From Gymnogyps californianus (lineage: Eukaryota; Chordata; Aves; Accipitriformes; Cathartidae): a stretch of DNA of 64,000 nt. The position numbers and the translations under genes are program-made. The notes under the pieces are model-generated. The model worked only from the letters and a program-made list of their open reading frames with translations, did no database searches and had not been told where the DNA came from. The DNA is taken from assembly GCF_018139145.2 (NCBI RefSeq), contig NC_059471.1:47189486-47253485 (forward strand). The letters run 5' to 3'. Below are positions 22,601-33,645 of this stretch, one piece after another (the stretch's first letter is position 1; every line of letters starts with the position of its first letter).

Positions 22601-24779
22601 TAATAATTCCAAGAAATATAGAAACTTTTGCCTAATTTTGAATTTATTTACTTGTCATGTGTGTGCTCATTTGGAACTTCTAGCATTAATTATCTTTGCT
22701 CCAAGTTGGGCCAGTCTGGAATTCTAATTATCTTCATTTTTACAATTCATATCTCTGAGGTCTTAGTGTACTTTGGAGCTGAACTCTGGGCTGTACATAA
22801 TCAAGGCAGAAAAGAGACAGGTGGCAATATTGTACATTTCAATTGCCTTGTCTGATGTGCTCCTTTTGTAGAGTAATGAACATTGGAGAAACAAATTGGT
22901 CTGTCAGAGTCAATAACAACCCAATGCCCTGAGCTGCTGGTCACTAATGCTTCCTGTACTTAATCAATGTGCTGCCGGAGATGTTCTGTTCAAAACAGTT
23001 AAAGATGAGCAGCAGCAGCAGATTTGGCAGCAGGACTGGGAGAGCGAGTGAGAGCATCCACAGCGTTGGAGTTTCCTTGTGCTAGGGAAGAGACAAGCAA
23101 AAGAAAAAACAAAGTGCTTAAAGGAAGACTCTGCAAAGAAACAAAGACTCCCACTGTGTCCTGTTGGTAGAGGAGGAAGAGGAGGCCAGTTCTCTCCTCC
23201 AAAACGTTTCGTTAAAATGAGTAAGCAGAAGATGATTTCTACAAGAAGGCATAGCAGGAAAAAGGACGTTCTAGATTGCCACAATTAAACTCAAACCATT
23301 AGAATAACCAACATGAGAGGTAAGAAGTTGAGAAGAATCGAATTTTTGACCTCCAGTTGTGATCAGAAAGCCTGAATTACCAAAAGCAATTGGTGCTGGT
23401 AACAATGTTCAAGGCAGCAAATCACCATTTTAACCAAACTGTAAGTAAAGCAAAACAGAGAGGGAAAGTTTTCTAATAACATAGCTTTTGAATCATGTCC
23501 CTAAGTAGCTTTTGAAATGATTAAGTGAGTAAACAGAAAACAATGTCTGAGCAGGAAAAGGATAAAAGGTGATTTATGCCTAACACACTAGATGGACAAT
23601 TTGTTCCATGGGTCTTACTGGCATAAATCCGGACAGCTGAAGGGTACCTAGGAGTGTGCACTCAGGAAAAACAAAAGATAACAAGAATAGATAAATGAAA
23701 TACCATAGCTTTTCTTACTGAAAATTAGAGCTCAAAGAAGCAACTTACACCTGTGTGTTACTGTCCAGAAATACAGTCTTAATGGTCAGAGCAGACTATT
23801 AAGAAATGTATTTTCCACTCTGCACCTTGCCTGGACAGCATGTTGGGGGCTTCCAGATCTTTCAGCAAAATGACAATATAAGTGTCTACATTGACTTCTT
23901 CCTAGGAGGTGGAAAGCATCTTTGGGCAAGCTATACTTTGACTTGCTTAATTGAGAGTGGAAAAAATAAAGTTATCACAAAAATGTGATGGACCAGTCCT
24001 TGTCTTGAAAACTTAGCAACAATGGGAAAGAAAGAGAGTTGGAACATGGAAAGCTTGAACTGGACTTAGCATTCACAGAGAACCTCATAAAGATATTCAG
24101 GATGGGACTGTGCTCACTTTATCAGTCTGAAGGTCAGTTGTTTCTAGTCTAAGCTGGACATTTATGCACTCAAAAGTTGGTTGAAATAAATAGTCACTTC
24201 CAAAGGTTAGTTCAACCCTGGTAATTTGTATAGATACTGTAGGATGGAGGGCGCTCCACTGAGAGCCAAAGCTAGGTCGGCTGAATTCCATCTTCTCTGA
24301 ATATTCAGGGAGTTCCTCTCTGACTTCTTCTAGTTTTACTTTGATTCAGCACTTTTGCCTTCTTTCATATCAGATAGATTTTATTGATAAGGATGACACG
24401 ATGATAATTTTCAGAAAAAGTCTAGTGCTTCCCAAAGCAAAGAATGACAATAGTGAGAATTGGATAAATAATCTTTGATATGCTGATCCTTTTTTTAAAC
24501 TGGGAAATAATTTTTATGAGTAGTTTGTTTCATTGGAGCAAGATTGGGAGAGTGCGTGAGAGGATTGGATCCATGGGGTCACAGAGTTTGACAGATACTT
24601 TGTTTTCAGAATAAAATATTTATCCTATTAAAAAAAAATGTTGGCACAAGAACATATTCTAAAATTGCTCACTTAAGACAGTTTCCCTTCCAACAAATTT
24701 AAAGCGTAGGAGTATAGAAGTTCTTGTGAAAGATCTACAAATTTAGCTCTAAATGTATTTCTATCCCTTTATAAAAACC
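22601..24779. other. Unique sequence with an open stretch on both strands
   Basis: The part at 22964-23288 is open on both strands (106 and 67 codons minus, 69 plus), with CAG-rich sequence (AGCAGCAGCAGCAG at about 23009). No frame shows a known domain and I do not call a gene. Confidence 0.4.
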
Positions 24780-25284
24780 TGAGAAAGAAATGTGTATTTT
24801 TAACAATCTTTCCTTAAGTATGCTCATTGCTAGTTGGTTTGATAAACAAAGAAGAAAAGATCCAAACCCAGTAAACTGGGAAATACTAAGGCCAAACTCC
24901 TCTTCACCCTGGAGAATCACAGTTATTCACAATTATTATGCCAACTTACGTACCTCTGAACAAACATTAAAATCAAATTCTTTCATCAGCTGTGGAACAG
25001 CAGCAGCTACAACTGACACAAGAGCAGAAAGAACTGTTGCAGATTCCCAGGATAGAGAATGAAATTAAGGGAACAGTATTTGTGTTGGAAAGCGGGAAAG
25101 CCTATGCCCCCAATGGATTTGCAGAAGAATTTTTAAATACATTTGAAAGTGAAATCATATCAAGCTTACAGGACTATGTCACCAAGCTTTTGAGAGAGGA
25201 TCGCTCCCAGACTCCCATAGGGAAGCAACCATCTTTCTGCTTCTCAAACTGGATTATGATCCTCTGGAGGGGATATCCTTTAGA
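24780..25284 (+). mobile_element. Broken LINE reverse-transcriptase relic, L1/Tx1-like
   Basis: Three consecutive plus-strand frame segments together follow the order of an L1-clade ORF2 between endonuclease and RT palm. Frame 1 has a basic stretch (WFDKQRRK) and then NYYANLRTSEQ (24931-24963). A frame change follows at about 24990. Frame 2 has LTQEQKELLQ, then GKAYAPNGFAEEFL (25094-25135), matching the family's SGKAPGPDGF-type motif with key positions decayed (Y for G, N for D). A second frame change follows, and frame 1 resumes with EATIFLLL and DPLEG (25222-25284) before a stop. Two frameshifts and loss of motif residues show it is dead. There is no CR1 similarity. The remaining domains are absent, so this is a roughly 0.5-kb fragment. 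Clade assignment (L1 or Tx1) is from memory of the motifs. Confidence 0.65.
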
Positions 25285-28200
25285 TAATTAAGGTTACAAT
25301 CACAGTCCCATTTTATGGCTGATTTTGATCTTCCATATGAAACTTCCATATGACTGCTCAATAAAGTCACACAAAGTAACCAGAGAATCTACTCCAATCT
25401 TACATAAATATACATTAATAACTCATATATCTAGCCACAATTACAAAACCACACATATGCGCAATTTTTTCTGCCACAAATGGATAATATAAATTTCTTT
25501 TAAACTGTTTAAAAGCACTATTCTCAAGAAACAACTATCTTATATTGCCAGATACTATCCCACAAAAAGAAGGAACAAGGACATTTTAGATCAGTTATAA
25601 TAGGTTTAACTTTTAAAAAATATCCCCTCCAACTGAAAAACAAACGAAGGAATTCTATTTAGCCAGATGAAATGTTTCCCCACTACCCTGAGCAATGATA
25701 ATGGAAAGATAGAATTTACACTCTGTATTAACTTGGGTACAATGAGCAGTGAGCAGAACTGTTACAATATCCAGTAATTCTTCTTAGCCATTTCAAAAAT
25801 TAAGCAGAACAATATGCTCCCTTATCTTGCCTCAAAACTACTGTCTCTTGAAAAAAAAGAACAAGATTTAGCAGTTTCTTTCTAATAATTATGGACTGCA
25901 CCTCAGTCTGACAAACCTCATACACAGTCCCATCTTCACCTAAGTTAATGGATCTGCCTCCTATTTTTGGTGGCTGTAAGAAAAGAGTACAGGACTTCAC
26001 ATCTTTCTCTCTTTGATAAGAATTTACTGGTGCCATAGAAACACAAGTGTGAACAGGAAGGATTTTTGAGAATTTACCAAAGACTATCCTGCTGGCACAT
26101 GGCATAATGTCCTCAAGCATTTTAAAGCAGGCCAGAGAGTATCTCCTATTTGTCCACTTATTAACAGCCCTCTTCTCCCTGAGGCCCTTGGAGGCAACCT
26201 CTATTAATTGTGGAATGATTTTGACATGATGACTCTCAAGGATATTTGTAATGAAAGAATATTTAGGCCCTTTGAGAGATTAGGAAAAATACAAGCCATA
26301 CACCAAAACAACACGTTTATAGATATTTACAAATAAGACATTATCTGTGGGAGATAAATTGAGGAATTTTTGTACCCCTGAGTTCATTCCCTTTGAATAC
26401 TAGCTTTTAATTATGGATAAAGACCGTGAAAAGAATCTGCACTTGATATCCTTTTAGGCTGAATAAATTCAGGGGGGATAAAAGCTAAGATCAAGTGCAA
26501 AAGCGATCTGGATCAAGAATTCTCTGATGAAGAATGGATTGAGATATGTAATCAAACAAAAACAATCTCCATTAGTGTAAGACACCAAATGTTTATATTT
26601 AATGTTATTCATAGAATATGTATGACTACAGAAAGTATGCGCAAAGTAAATAGCGACAGTGATGATATATGTATAAAATGTAATTTTGAAAAGCAGTCTC
26701 AGCATATGTGATAGAACTCAAAGCATTCAGTGACTGGCACAAGGTTGCAGAATTTGTCAGGGCTATTGTACAAATTTATAAATTCTTTACATTAGCTTGC
26801 CTCATCATCTATCTGACCTCTTTTTAGACAGATGCAAAATCAAGTTTGTGGACATTGTGTTGCCTGCTGCTAGGGCATTTATTACGAAGCGTATACCAAA
26901 CATCATTGTCTCAGTTGGTGGGGGGTGGGGGGGGATAGTCAAAGCTGGCAGAAATATTTCATTTGGAAAAAAATAATTGATGAAGAAGCTAGAAGGCTCT
27001 CTAAAATATATTGATAAAATATGGAATGCTAGAATAATTAGACTGGAATTAAAACAGAGAAGCTGATCTGTAGACTACATTACCATCCATGTCTATAATA
27101 AGAAAAGAAAAATACCTGTCAAAGAAAATAAACCCATACATGTTTTAAGTTAGCTTTGTTGTGAAAATACTTTTTAGAGCCAGCTCTATAGCTTTTCTAT
27201 ATACTAAACTCCATTTGCTGTATTTGCACCAAAAAAAGTCTTGGTCTTCATTGTTCCAGACATGCAGAAATAATCACAAGATGTGAGGGATGTGGTTTAA
27301 TTTGTCTGCGACTTTATTAACTGAACTCACCTGGGAATCATTCAGCAATAACATACTCAGTGCAGGTCATCATTTCTTCTTCACTTGTTTCCACACATTT
27401 GGGGAGAGCTGTCACTCATAGCTGGGACCCCACCGCCCTCCCCTGCGAGGAAGGTTAAGAGGCTGCAAAGAGGGTGCTGCCTATTTGCTGCAAGAGCCTC
27501 TTTTCTTTTGCCTCTTTAGCAAGCGGCTGCTCTTTGATTTGCTTCTAACTCTGGTTTATCAAGGAAGCAGATGCCCTGGGGAGCAAACACAGGCACCAGT
27601 CACCTGCCACCAGGAAGCACCAGCAATTAGCTGGGCTGCCCTGTCCAGGTTCCCAGGTAGCTGATCATTCTCACATCAGCCAGAAATATACGTGAGCAGG
27701 TGGAGCCCTCTCCCCTGGACGGCTTGCTTATCTCATAGATTGTTGTTTGTTTTGGGGAGTGCATAAAAGCCGTTCCCATCCCTGAACACATCTAGCCTCT
27801 TCACAGCTCGTGGGTCTTTGGGTCTTGCTCACCTGTTCAGACCTCTTGGTCTAATAGCACACCTCCCCTGCCACTCATACAAACATGCTCACTCACAGCA
27901 CTACCTTTCAACTTCTTTCTCCCTTTTCCCATCCCTTCTTATACAAAGTGCACTGGAAATAGCTTCTGGCATACAAACCTCCTTTCAGGGGAATCCTATT
28001 GAACTGGTTAATGGATTATCCAACATTCAAGACCCACCTCCCATCACTTAATTTGTCTTTAATAATAAATAAGTTCTAGCAAGGAATGAGGAGTCTTCTG
28101 TATCCCCAGCTGTCTTAGTCAATGCCTGAAATCTTGCCAGTTTATTAAGAACGAGCAGAGATACCTGCTCTGTTTCTAAACTGCACAAGGTAGTTGAAGG

Positions 28201-28310
28201 ATGGGAGTGAAGGAAGAGCAAGGGCTCCCTATTTCTTTCATTGGCAGCTCTCCCAACTGGCAGGTGAGTTGCACACATTGGGTTGCATATGTTTTTAAAT
28301 CTACCTTTCC
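25285..28310. other. Unique sequence, one G-rich run
   Basis: G6-T-G8 lies at 26920-26934, flanked by TTGGT. It has only two long tracts, so it does not meet the usual four-tract quadruplex pattern without splitting runs. The part at 27400-27800 is GC-richer. The 106-codon minus-strand frame at 25800-26120 is unrecognised. Confidence 0.45.
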
Positions 28311-28356
28311 TGGAAATAAAAATATCTACCAGATGGAAATAAAAGTATCTACCAGA
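28311..28356. repeat. 23-bp tandem duplication
   Basis: Two adjacent copies (28311-28333 and 28334-28356) both begin TGGAAATAAA and end TATCTACCAGA, with a single A/G difference. It is a recent local slippage or repair duplication. Confidence 0.9.
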
Positions 28357-30479
28357 AAGACTGGCATTAACAAAAGAGTAACTCCCAGGTCACATTTACC
28401 CCGTATCTCACAGGGAAAGGATTAACTGCACCCCTTTAAACTCCAGGTCATGGCTCTGTAACACGGACTCCTGATGGAAAATTTTCGACCTCTGCTGCAT
28501 GCACACAAGTGCCTCAGTTTACCAGGTGCTGCCTGAGGCCTTAGCCACAGCTGCACTGCCATCCCACTTCTTTCAGTTTTAGTGCTCAGCTTTGACAGAG
28601 AGCTTAGCTGGATCATTTTCTTTTCCCAGGGCTCAATTCATGTGTCTAACCATAGATGTTTATTACCATTTGAGATGTTCTGTGGCATTCTGCTGCTCCA
28701 GAAAGGCAAAGGACTTCTTGTGCCACATCTGTGAACTCTAAGAGGATTTACCCAATACCATGGGGTGTCTCAAATGTACTAGATAACTCTGCAGGCAGCT
28801 GAATCAAGGCTCTGCTGTCAGCAAGCCCTTAAATTTTAACAATTGCATTATCTTCTACTCTGTTGTCTGGATCTTCATCACTGCTTTGTACAACTGTGGC
28901 TTGGTTTCTCCAAGAGTGGCTATCTCTTCATTGAGATTTGGGTAAGTTTCTTTGCACTTATCCAGTAATATTGCTTCCAAAAACCATCTTTTGCTTGATC
29001 CCCAGCTCACATAAAGACAAGCTGTCACCTACAGGGATGTGCATCTTGCCATATGACTATTCCATGTAAGAAAAGGTCTCTCAGTGGTCTCTGTCCCCTC
29101 TCTATATATTTTTTTTCCAAACTGGGTCCTAGATACTGAAGCTGTAACATTTTACTATTCAAGCTGACCTTTGCTACTTTCACTCCAGTTTCATGTTTCA
29201 TCACCTTCTCAGCTGCCATGGGGCTACTCCCCAGAAGCTGGTCAGTCCCAGAATGGAGACTATAAGAGCTGGTACATTTCTACCTTTTCCAGCCCACACA
29301 GGGAAAGGGCACAAAAAGCCCTGTTAACTTCTGCATTTAAGCTTCCTTTTGTCTGTACATGTGGAAAGTTTTTTCTTCTGCTGCTCCAGGCCTGCTATTG
29401 TTCCTGCACACATACCTTCTGGCTCTGAGCACAGTGAACAAAGAAAAATGCTCAGCTGAAGTATCAGCCATGCTGCTTCTGTTCCTACTTGCCCACCTCC
29501 AAGGAAAGTTTCCACTTAATTTCTTCTTTGAGTCCTACTGCTATTGGGCCACAGCCGCCAACTCCCTCACTGCAAATGCACAGGGGGTTTCAGCCAGCTC
29601 CCCAGCTTATCTTTTAGGGGACCCTGAAGCCTGATGCAAGAAGCATTTGCATCCATATGCAGTTAGCAAGTTCCTCTGCTGCCTCCTTGTAGGTAGTTGC
29701 TATGTTTGCTTTCTCCCAGGTGCACTGAGCACACCGTTTGTTTACCCTCTTCTCCTCCTCCCCTCCCCTATTCCTCAGCAAGACCTCAGCTCAGGCAATA
29801 TATCCCTTTCTTCCCAGTTTTTTCAGACAAACCCTCTCCCCCCACAACACTTCTGCTCCCACTGAAGCTAACTGGAGGTTGGTCATTTATCCAAGCCAAC
29901 AGGGAATGTGAAAACTAAGAGCAAAACCTAATGATGCTTGGAGGGAACAACCATGTTGTGCCTAATTGCATTCAGGATTTTTCAAGCATTTTCCCTCCAT
30001 AACTCACATATTGCAACAGCAAATTCATTGGAGGTATGCTCTGCTGACTGATGTACCAGTTACAGCTTACACGTAGGTTTCCATCTAGCGCTGCCTTCTG
30101 ACCTGGACGTTTGTGATAGAGAGAGCAGAGACGCATGTTGGCTTAACAGCAGCCAGTTTCAAAGCTCATTGAAATGGGAAACTTTCTGCTGATGTCTGTG
30201 GAGTTTGGATGAAGTCCCAGAGCAGACATTTACAATTGACATAGCTTTGCTCACAATTTACTCTGCTCCTTAGTAGGGGTTTGAGATCTTTCTTTCCCTG
30301 AAAGATTGTGGGGGAAGGTGGTTTGCTTCCTCCTCTGAGATCCTTAGGTCTGTTTAACTTAGAGATTGGCTAGAAATCTGCCAGCACAAAAAGATGACTA
30401 AAATGCTACACTCGTCTATCAAAAATACCAGAGCGCTCTGAAGAAATGCTTGGGGGCTGCCAATATCTATTTATGTTGG
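28357..30479. other. Unique sequence with a pyrimidine-rich part
   Basis: The stretch at 29640-29860 is C/T-rich, which opens frames of 72-91 codons in two plus-strand frames (29359, 29647, 29697). I recognise no domain in them. Confidence 0.4.
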
Positions 30480-31300
30480 AGATGCCCATGGCATTCATAA
30501 TGCACAATAAATAAGAGCATTCATTCCAAAACACTATAATAAAATGTTCACAACTTAAGAGTAAATACTACACAAAATGATCTGCTGCATTATTACTGCC
30601 ATGCAAAGATATTCATAATTGGTACCATAATCAAAAAGTCTTTATTAAATATATAATGTCTTTTAATAAGCTGACCCTCCAAATACAAAATGTTTGTGTT
30701 GATCTACTTGAATTGTTTTGCTGGAAAATAAAAGTGTTGAGAACTCATTTCCAAAGGATGATAAATAGGAGGCAGCTACCCTCTTTTTTTTTTTTTTTTT
30801 ACTAATGCTTAATTCCTGGCACATGAGTTAAACAGATAAGGCTGCCAGCAGCTGCTCCCCACCAAAACACTTCACAGTTACATGATAAAATGTAGGTGAT
30901 AACATTGCAGTGCTGTAAAACAAGGTTGTAGAAACGTGGGCATGTACTGATGACAAATTTGCCTTTAAATCTTCTTTGCTAATATTTATAGGCATGAAAT
31001 CTTAAAGCACCTTTAATGTGCCTATAATCCTGCCCATTTGACAGCTTTTACATAATTTTCTAGGGAAAGGTGACCCGATCATCCCAGGCTGTTGACAGTG
31101 CAGCTGAAATGGCCCTCCAATAAATGAAGCAGGATTATCCAGACACTATGGCAAACAACAGCTCATAATATGCATCAAGAAATTTCCATAGCACATCAGA
31201 TCTTTGTCTTCAATGACACATGGATCATGACGGGATTTCAAGAACACATTTCCCTAGACACTTGATAAGTTTTAACGTAAAAGTATAGCATAAAAAGCTC
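30480..31300. promoter_or_regulatory. Candidate conserved non-coding region
   Basis: A long non-repetitive stretch apart from a T17 run at 30784-30800. It contains GGCATTCATAATGCAC, CATTATTACTGCCATGC, ATTAAATATATAATG, TTACATGATAAAATG, TTTGACAGCTTTTACATAATTT, GGTGACCCGATCATCC, CAGGCTGTTGACAGTGCAGCTG, CTCATAATATGCATC and GGATCATGACGGG. CAGCTG E-boxes and TAAT cores alternate. No conservation test was possible. Confidence 0.35.
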
Positions 31301-31639
31301 CCTTCAGATAAGTTCTCTTTTCCATATTAGAAAGAAATTGCTTTCAATCTGGAAAACTAGAGGCATAGTTTTAAGCTGAATTATCATGTTAACTTATACT
31401 GCTTAGTGTAGCTGTGTTCTCCGACACTTTGAATGCATTTATGAGTTTATTCAGTTAAAATTATAAAACATTACAAGAAAATTTTTTTTGCTGCGGTAAA
31501 AGTCACTATTGACAATAAACAAGTCTTGATGAAGGCCATGATAAAACTATGCAAAAGTTTTGCTGAATCTCTTATGCTTCTCTATAAAAATACCTTACAG
31601 AAAATGCTAGCTATATGCCTCCTAGGTTTACATGATAAT
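31301..31639. other. Unique AT-rich sequence
   Basis: I see no structure beyond an AT-rich run near 31480-31490. Confidence 0.4.
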
Positions 31640-31900
31640 GTCAAGAAAAGGTTTTGATGCCTGCTGCCAATTCATATCAAACGTATCATGCTATAAATTT
31701 AGTTTATATTGGGGTAATTATCAGTGACACGGCCAGATTGTATTAATACTTCTGCTCCTATTGCTTAGCCTAGGTACTTAACAATTTGAATGCCACAAAA
31801 TATCAATACTGATGCTTTATGGCATCATGCCAGAGAAGCCTGAGGACAAGCAAGGCAGAATTGGTTGACAGTTTTTGTTCGAGTGTGGAGTTTGTTTGGT
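31640..31900. promoter_or_regulatory. Candidate conserved non-coding element
   Basis: Contains CTGCCAATTCATATCAAACG, GGGGTAATTATCAGTGACACGG, TGTATTAATACTTC (with palindrome GTATTAATAC), CTATTGCTTAGCC, TTTATGGCATCATGCC and GGTTGACAG. It is non-repetitive with mixed composition. Evidence is texture only. Confidence 0.33.
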
Positions 31901-32469
31901 CTCATAAGACATTTATGAGGTCAACTGGAAGTCATTTAAAATATCAGGAGAGAAACATATTTAAACTACACACTATGTCCCACTAGGAACACTGAACTCT
32001 GTGAACAAATACTAAAAAGGCATTGTGAGCGCTGCATAGATAAGAAAGAAAAAAAGACTGGGCTGAGGGTAGACAAGAAAGGGATCTTCTCCAGAGTAAT
32101 AACTGTCCCTTTGACAATTTCACAAAAAGAAATTAGGCAAAAAAAACCCAAAACCAAAACCACAGGCACACACAAAAAAGCTTTGAAACCAGTAAACATT
32201 AATTTTCACTTAAAATAAGGTTTGCACTGATGATATAGATGCTTACCCAAGACATAACAGGGGACTAACACAATGAAGCACCTAGGAAAAAGTCTCACTA
32301 TCCGTTGTCCGGGCTGTTGCTTGGTATGGGAATACCAAAGATCAGTGATTAAATGGAAAAAATAAAACAATAGAATATTCCTGTACTGAGCCATGGCATC
32401 ATTACACCACCGGTTAGTAGAGCAGAATGTTCTGTCAATAACCCCATGTTTGTCCTTACAGAAAAGTAT
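31901..32469. other. Unique sequence
   Basis: An A/C-rich tract at 32128-32178 (AAAACCCAAAACC, ACACACAAAAAAG) is the only visible structure. Confidence 0.45.
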
Positions 32470-32572
32470 TTTATTCTTCTGTGCCTCAGTTTCTTCATCT
32501 GTTAAAAATTAAGGTGAGTGGTGCTTAAGTTCATTGTGAGTACTTTGACAATTTAGGGTTCATAAGAGGTTA
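32470..32572 (+). mobile_element. MIR/L2-L3-type 3' tail relic
   Basis: TGTGCCTCAGTTTCTTCATC, then TGTTAAAAATTAAGG, GTGAGTACTTTGACA and CATAAGAGG keep the order of the conserved tail shared by MIR SINEs and L2/L3 LINEs (CCTCAGTTTCCTCATCTGTAAAA, later a short AAGTGCTTTGA-like word). It lies in the sense direction about 95 bases from an unrelated CR1. It is old, but the first 20 bases are very characteristic. Confidence 0.6.
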
Positions 32573-32665
32573 GATGAGCCAAATAATATCATAACATATA
32601 ATAAATTATTAGCATTCACTGTTATAAAAAGACAGCAGTCAAATTCTATTGCTGATTTTTAAAAG

Positions 32666-32866
32666 ATCATAGAATCATAGGATGGTTTGGGTTTGAAGGG
32701 ACCTTTAAAGATCACCTAGTCCACCCTCCCTGCCACAGGCAGGGACATCTTTCACTAGACCAGGTTGCTCAAAACCCCATCCAACCTGACCTTGAACACT
32801 TCCAATGATGGGGCACCCACAACTTCTCTGGGCAACCTGTTCCAGTGTCTTATCACCCTTATAAAA
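32666..32866 (-). mobile_element. CR1 LINE fragment, 5'-truncated 3' end
   Basis: On the minus strand the element ends with CCTATGATTCTATGAT, the octamer-type CR1 tail. Preceding it are the typical pieces (plus-strand words GAAGGGACCTTTAAAGATCA, CAACCTGACCTTGAACACTTCC, GGGCAACCTGTTCCAGTGTC). About 200 bp survive, the usual severe 5' truncation of avian CR1. It includes only the end of ORF2 and the short 3' untranslated region, and there is no intact coding capacity. Confidence 0.92.
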
Positions 32867-33559
32867 GATATTCAAGGTTTGCAGTTTTTTTAAATTAAAT
32901 ATGCTTAAGAACTGACTACCTCACTTGGGTTGAACTCTTAAAATCAGCACCACATGAATCAACAGAAAACAAAATCACCACATATGAATTGCACGTTTTC
33001 ACAAATTATTTATATGAGATTTTCAGCTTTCCTCCTGACAAAAGAGGCAATGCATTATGGTTGATGAACTAACAGTCACCTTACTTGGCAACTTTCTTTA
33101 CTGTCATGCCTACTGTTGAATCTAAACCAATACTTTATAATTCTTCAAACATGAATACTGTGTTTTTCTGCAGTACTTTATAAAATACATATAATGTGCT
33201 AATCAAATTTCAGCAGAAGACCTGCAAGTTTACTACCTGTGGGTGATATTCGTCCCACCCAGATTTTGTCAGCTTAAGTTAGGTGCCTGATCTCAGTCAG
33301 TCTCCTTCTGTAATCAAGGAAAAAAGACAGGTATTTCCAGATTGTGTTTTCCCAACCACCTAAGGTAGGTGTTCTAGAAGTGCCAGAAAAATTAAGAGTC
33401 TTGAGGTCAGGTGTTTAACATCAGTGTCCTAACCTGTTGTATATTTAGTCTCTGTCTCTTGCCCAGTGACTATTTACTCACTTTGAGATCTCCACCAGGA
33501 GAGATGACTCACTGAAATAAAATGCTTCTATGGGATACAGGTTTGTATCTCTGTTCTTC
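32867..33559. other. Unique sequence with possible old LINE words
   Basis: AGTTAGGTGCCTGATCTCAG at about 33278 and GGTCAGGTGTTTAACATCAG at about 33405 resemble GTTAGGTGCCTAA-type words in old amniote LINE tails. They are too short to call. Confidence 0.35.
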
Positions 33560-33645
33560 CTTATTTGAAGAACAGATTTGAACCCAGGTCTTCCTCTTCT
33601 CAGATGACTGCAATAAGCAGCAGGTTACCGATTCTCTAGCACCGT
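33560..33645 (-). mobile_element. Possible MIR-like relic
   Basis: GATTTGAACCCAGGTCTTCC at about 33575-33595 matches the reverse complement of the tRNA-related region of MIR-type SINEs. It is followed by a diverged CTCAGATGACTGCAATAAGCAGCAGG. Only this central part is recognisable. Confidence 0.4.

Noticed and set aside
22964..23288. Overlapping frames on both strands as a coding exon
   Set aside because: Both strands are open over the same bases with no known domain, and CAG-rich composition explains it.
26900..26940. Canonical G-quadruplex
   Set aside because: Only two long G tracts, not four separate tracts of three or more.
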